Assembly (NCBI RefSeq): GCF_027922005.1
Contig: NZ_BSEV01000023.1
Coordinates: 62,001-126,000 of the forward strand
Direction of reading: 5' to 3'
Source of the DNA: Streptosporangium carneum
Lineage (GTDB): Bacteria; Actinomycetota; Actinomycetes; Streptosporangiales; Streptosporangiaceae
Length of the DNA: 64,000 nt
The notes under the pieces are model-generated. The model saw nothing but the letters and a program-made list of their open reading frames with translations, was not told the origin of the DNA and made no database searches. Each line of letters opens with the position of its first letter. Position 1 is the stretch's first letter. The position numbers and the translations under genes are program-made. Below are positions 62,101 through 64,000 of this stretch, in pieces.

Positions 62101-63813
62101 ATGGGTGCCGCCGTACCGCCGGTCCTGGATCGCCTGCGACGTTTCCGGTTCGCCCACTTCGCCGTCGTCTCGCTTCTCGTGGCGGGCACGGGGTTGGCGC
62201 AGGTCGCCGGACCCGGCTGGTTCGCCCCCGGCGCGACCGCCCCGGGGCGGGCCGCTCCGGAGCAGGCCGCCTCGGGGTCCGGCGGCCCGGCGTCCGGCGT
62301 CGCCTCGCCGGACGGCGTCGTACCCGTGCCCGTCTCGGTGCGGCCCGTCCCCGGCACGGCGTACACGCTGTCGAAGGACACGCGCATCTTCACCCAGCCG
62401 GGTTCGGCCCAGGCGGAGGAGGTCGGTGCCTACCTCGCCGGTGTCCTGCGTCCCTCGACCGGATACGCGTTGCCGGTCACGGCGGCCGGAGCCGGAGCCA
62501 GGGGCGGCATCTCCCTGCTGTTGACCGGAGCCGACCCCGTGATCGGTTCCGAGGGGTACCGGCTCGACGTGACCACGGGCGCGGTGGTGATCCGCGCGCG
62601 GACGGCCGCGGGGCTCTTCAACGGCGTGCAGACGCTGCGCCAGCTGTTCCCGCCCGAGATCGAGAGCGCCACCGTCAGGCCCGGGCCGTGGACGGCGCCC
62701 GGCACGCGGATCGTGGACCACCCGAGGTTCTCCTACCGGGGGGCCATGCTCGACGTCGCCCGGCACTTCCACCCGGTGGAGACGGTCAAGCGGTACATCG
62801 ACCGGATCGCCCTCTACAAGATCAACCATCTGCACCTGCACCTCTCGGACGACCAGGGCTGGCGCATCGCCGTCGACAGCAGACCGCGCCTGACCGCCCA
62901 CGGCGGCAGCACCCAGGTCGGCGGCGGGCCGGGAGGTTTCTACACCAAGGAGCAGTACCGCCAGATCGTCGACCACGCGGCGCGACGGCACGTCACGATC
63001 GTCCCCGAGATCGACCTGCCGGGACACACCAACGCCGCGCTCGCCTCCTACGCCGAACTGAACTGCGACGGCGTCGCCCCACCCCTCTACACCGGCACCG
63101 TCGTGGGGTTCAGCTCGCTGTGCACGACCAAGGAGAGCACCTACGTCTTCGTCAAGGAGGTCCTCGACGAGATCGCCGCGCTGACGCCGGGCCCCTACCT
63201 GCACATAGGGGGAGACGAGGCGAAGGCGACCCCGCTCGACCAGTACGCCGCGTTCATGAACCGGACCCAGCCCCTGACGGTCGCGACGGGCAAGACGGTC
63301 ATGGGCTGGCACCAGATCGGCGAACCCGGGGTGCGGCACTCCCCGGGGCGCGTCGCGCAGTACTGGGGCCTGACCGCCTCCGATCCGCTGGTGACCGGCG
63401 CCGTGTCGCAGGGCGCGCGGGTGGTCATGTCGCCCGCGAACAAGACCTACCTCGACATGAAGTACACCCGGGAGACCGTGCCGGGCCAGAGGTGGGCGGG
63501 CTACATCGAGGTGCGCGACGCCTACGACTGGGACCCGGGCTCCTATCTCGACGGCGTTCCGGCCTCGGCCGTGCTCGGGGTCGAGGCGCCGCTGTGGACC
63601 GAGACGATCAGCACGGAGAAGCAGATCGAGTACATGGCGTTCCCCCGGCTGCCCGCCGTCGCCGAACTCGGCTGGTCGCCGTGGACGTCACACGACTGGG
63701 AAGCCTTCCGCCACCGCCTCGCCGCCCAGGGACCGCGATGGACGACCATGGGCATCGACTTCTACCGCTCCCCTCAGGTGCCCTGGCGGGGTTCGTCCTC
63801 CGGCGGGGACTGA
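62101..63813 (+). CDS. Secreted beta-N-acetylhexosaminidase (GH20)
   Basis: 570 aa. A signal peptide (FAHFAVVSLLVAGTGLAQVAG) and a Gly/Ala/Ser/Pro spacer, then GH20b (residues about 75-205) and the catalytic barrel (FSYRGAMLDVARHFHPV...HLHLHLSDDQGWRIAVDS). The catalytic pair Asp372-Glu373 is in HIGGDEA. The enzyme removes terminal GlcNAc or GalNAc with substrate-assisted catalysis; chitin or peptidoglycan fragments are likely targets. ATG 62101 with GAGGTC upstream. Confidence 0.95.
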   Translation: MGAAVPPVLDRLRRFRFAHFAVVSLLVAGTGLAQVAGPGWFAPGATAPGRAAPEQAASGSGGPASGVASPDGVVPVPVSVRPVPGTAYTLSKDTRIFTQPGSAQAEEVGAYLAGVLRPSTGYALPVTAAGAGARGGISLLLTGADPVIGSEGYRLDVTTGAVVIRARTAAGLFNGVQTLRQLFPPEIESATVRPGPWTAPGTRIVDHPRFSYRGAMLDVARHFHPVETVKRYIDRIALYKINHLHLHLSDDQGWRIAVDSRPRLTAHGGSTQVGGGPGGFYTKEQYRQIVDHAARRHVTIVPEIDLPGHTNAALASYAELNCDGVAPPLYTGTVVGFSSLCTTKESTYVFVKEVLDEIAALTPGPYLHIGGDEAKATPLDQYAAFMNRTQPLTVATGKTVMGWHQIGEPGVRHSPGRVAQYWGLTASDPLVTGAVSQGARVVMSPANKTYLDMKYTRETVPGQRWAGYIEVRDAYDWDPGSYLDGVPASAVLGVEAPLWTETISTEKQIEYMAFPRLPAVAELGWSPWTSHDWEAFRHRLAAQGPRWTTMGIDFYRSPQVPWRGSSSGGD

Positions 63814-64000
63814 TCGGGTGTTTCCTTGGGGTGTTCGCCGGATTCGCTGACGGGACTGAGGTTTGGTTCGCTGGGGGTGTCGGGCGGTGCTTGGTCTTTT
63901 GGTTTTTGTTTTCTGGGCTGGGCTTGGTTCGCGTGGAGGGGGGCGGGTGGTCCGGCCGGCCGTCTCAGCTGAGCTCTGGCGGATTCAGGCCTCCGGCCTG
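63814..64000. other. G/T-rich 3' flanking sequence
   Basis: No gene is supported to the window end. The plus strand is strongly G/T-biased with T-runs (GGTCTTTTGGTTTTTG) at about 63892-63910. Confidence 0.5.

Overview
The window is high-GC DNA with GTG/ATG starts, frequent 1-8 bp gene overlaps (GTGA, ATGA, TGATG), purine-rich ribosome binding sites and gene families typical of Actinobacteria (SARP regulator, XRE/TPR regulator, WGR protein, DUF4184, DUF427, GlxA-type regulators, Tex). It reads as chromosome of a filamentous actinomycete. A Streptosporangiales-like host is my best guess, but that is inference from gene style only. I found no rRNA, tRNA, CRISPR array, insertion sequence or prophage.

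Layout. 1-11086: an exopolysaccharide/glycan locus. It holds a truncated clan GH-A glycosidase, a DUF418 membrane protein, and a tightly coupled minus-strand run: small membrane protein, CelD/FemAB-like acyltransferase, two GT2 glycosyltransferases, NodB-type deacetylase, flippase, and a 1103-aa polytopic membrane protein with a long acidic N-terminus. 11247-14867: a membrane-tethered ECF-like sigma factor fused to an anti-sigma-like zinc finger, preceded by a solute-binding/VWA protein. 15042-21019: CDF transporter, DUF4184, SPOUT RNA methyltransferase, GNAT, D-Ala-D-Ala carboxypeptidase, DedA-like protein, secreted protein. 21020-27618: a 1131-aa SARP-type regulator, an LPG-synthase-TM-like protein, a PIG-L deacetylase and a divergent GT4. 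27790-37825: small secreted protein, APC permease, propeller lipoprotein, STAS protein, GlxA-like regulator next to a membrane DJ-1/PfpI protein, ROK regulator divergent from an MFS transporter, DUF427.

37826-44304: a VapBC-like toxin-antitoxin pair, then a six-gene operon (lipoprotein, MacA-like adaptor with peptidoglycan-binding domain, ABC ATPase, FtsX-like permease, OmpR regulator, histidine kinase). 44387-49122: a GT2 paralogue of the first locus, a small protein divergent from an XRE regulator-phosphotransferase-SRPBCC run, and a small secreted protein. 49788-57336: NmrA-like reductase, TauE exporter, a histidine kinase with Asn at its phosphoacceptor position, an aldo/keto reductase behind a truncated MerR regulator and an intact MerR-type operator, DUF998, a WGR/propeller protein and GNAT. 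57661-63813: Tex, a sialidase-like protein and a secreted GH20 hexosaminidase.

The features most worth a second look are the degenerate kinase, the merR remnant fused to its operator, the one-chain sigma/anti-sigma membrane protein, the DJ-1 regulator/membrane pair, and many short tandem duplications sitting on stop codons or in intergenic gaps.
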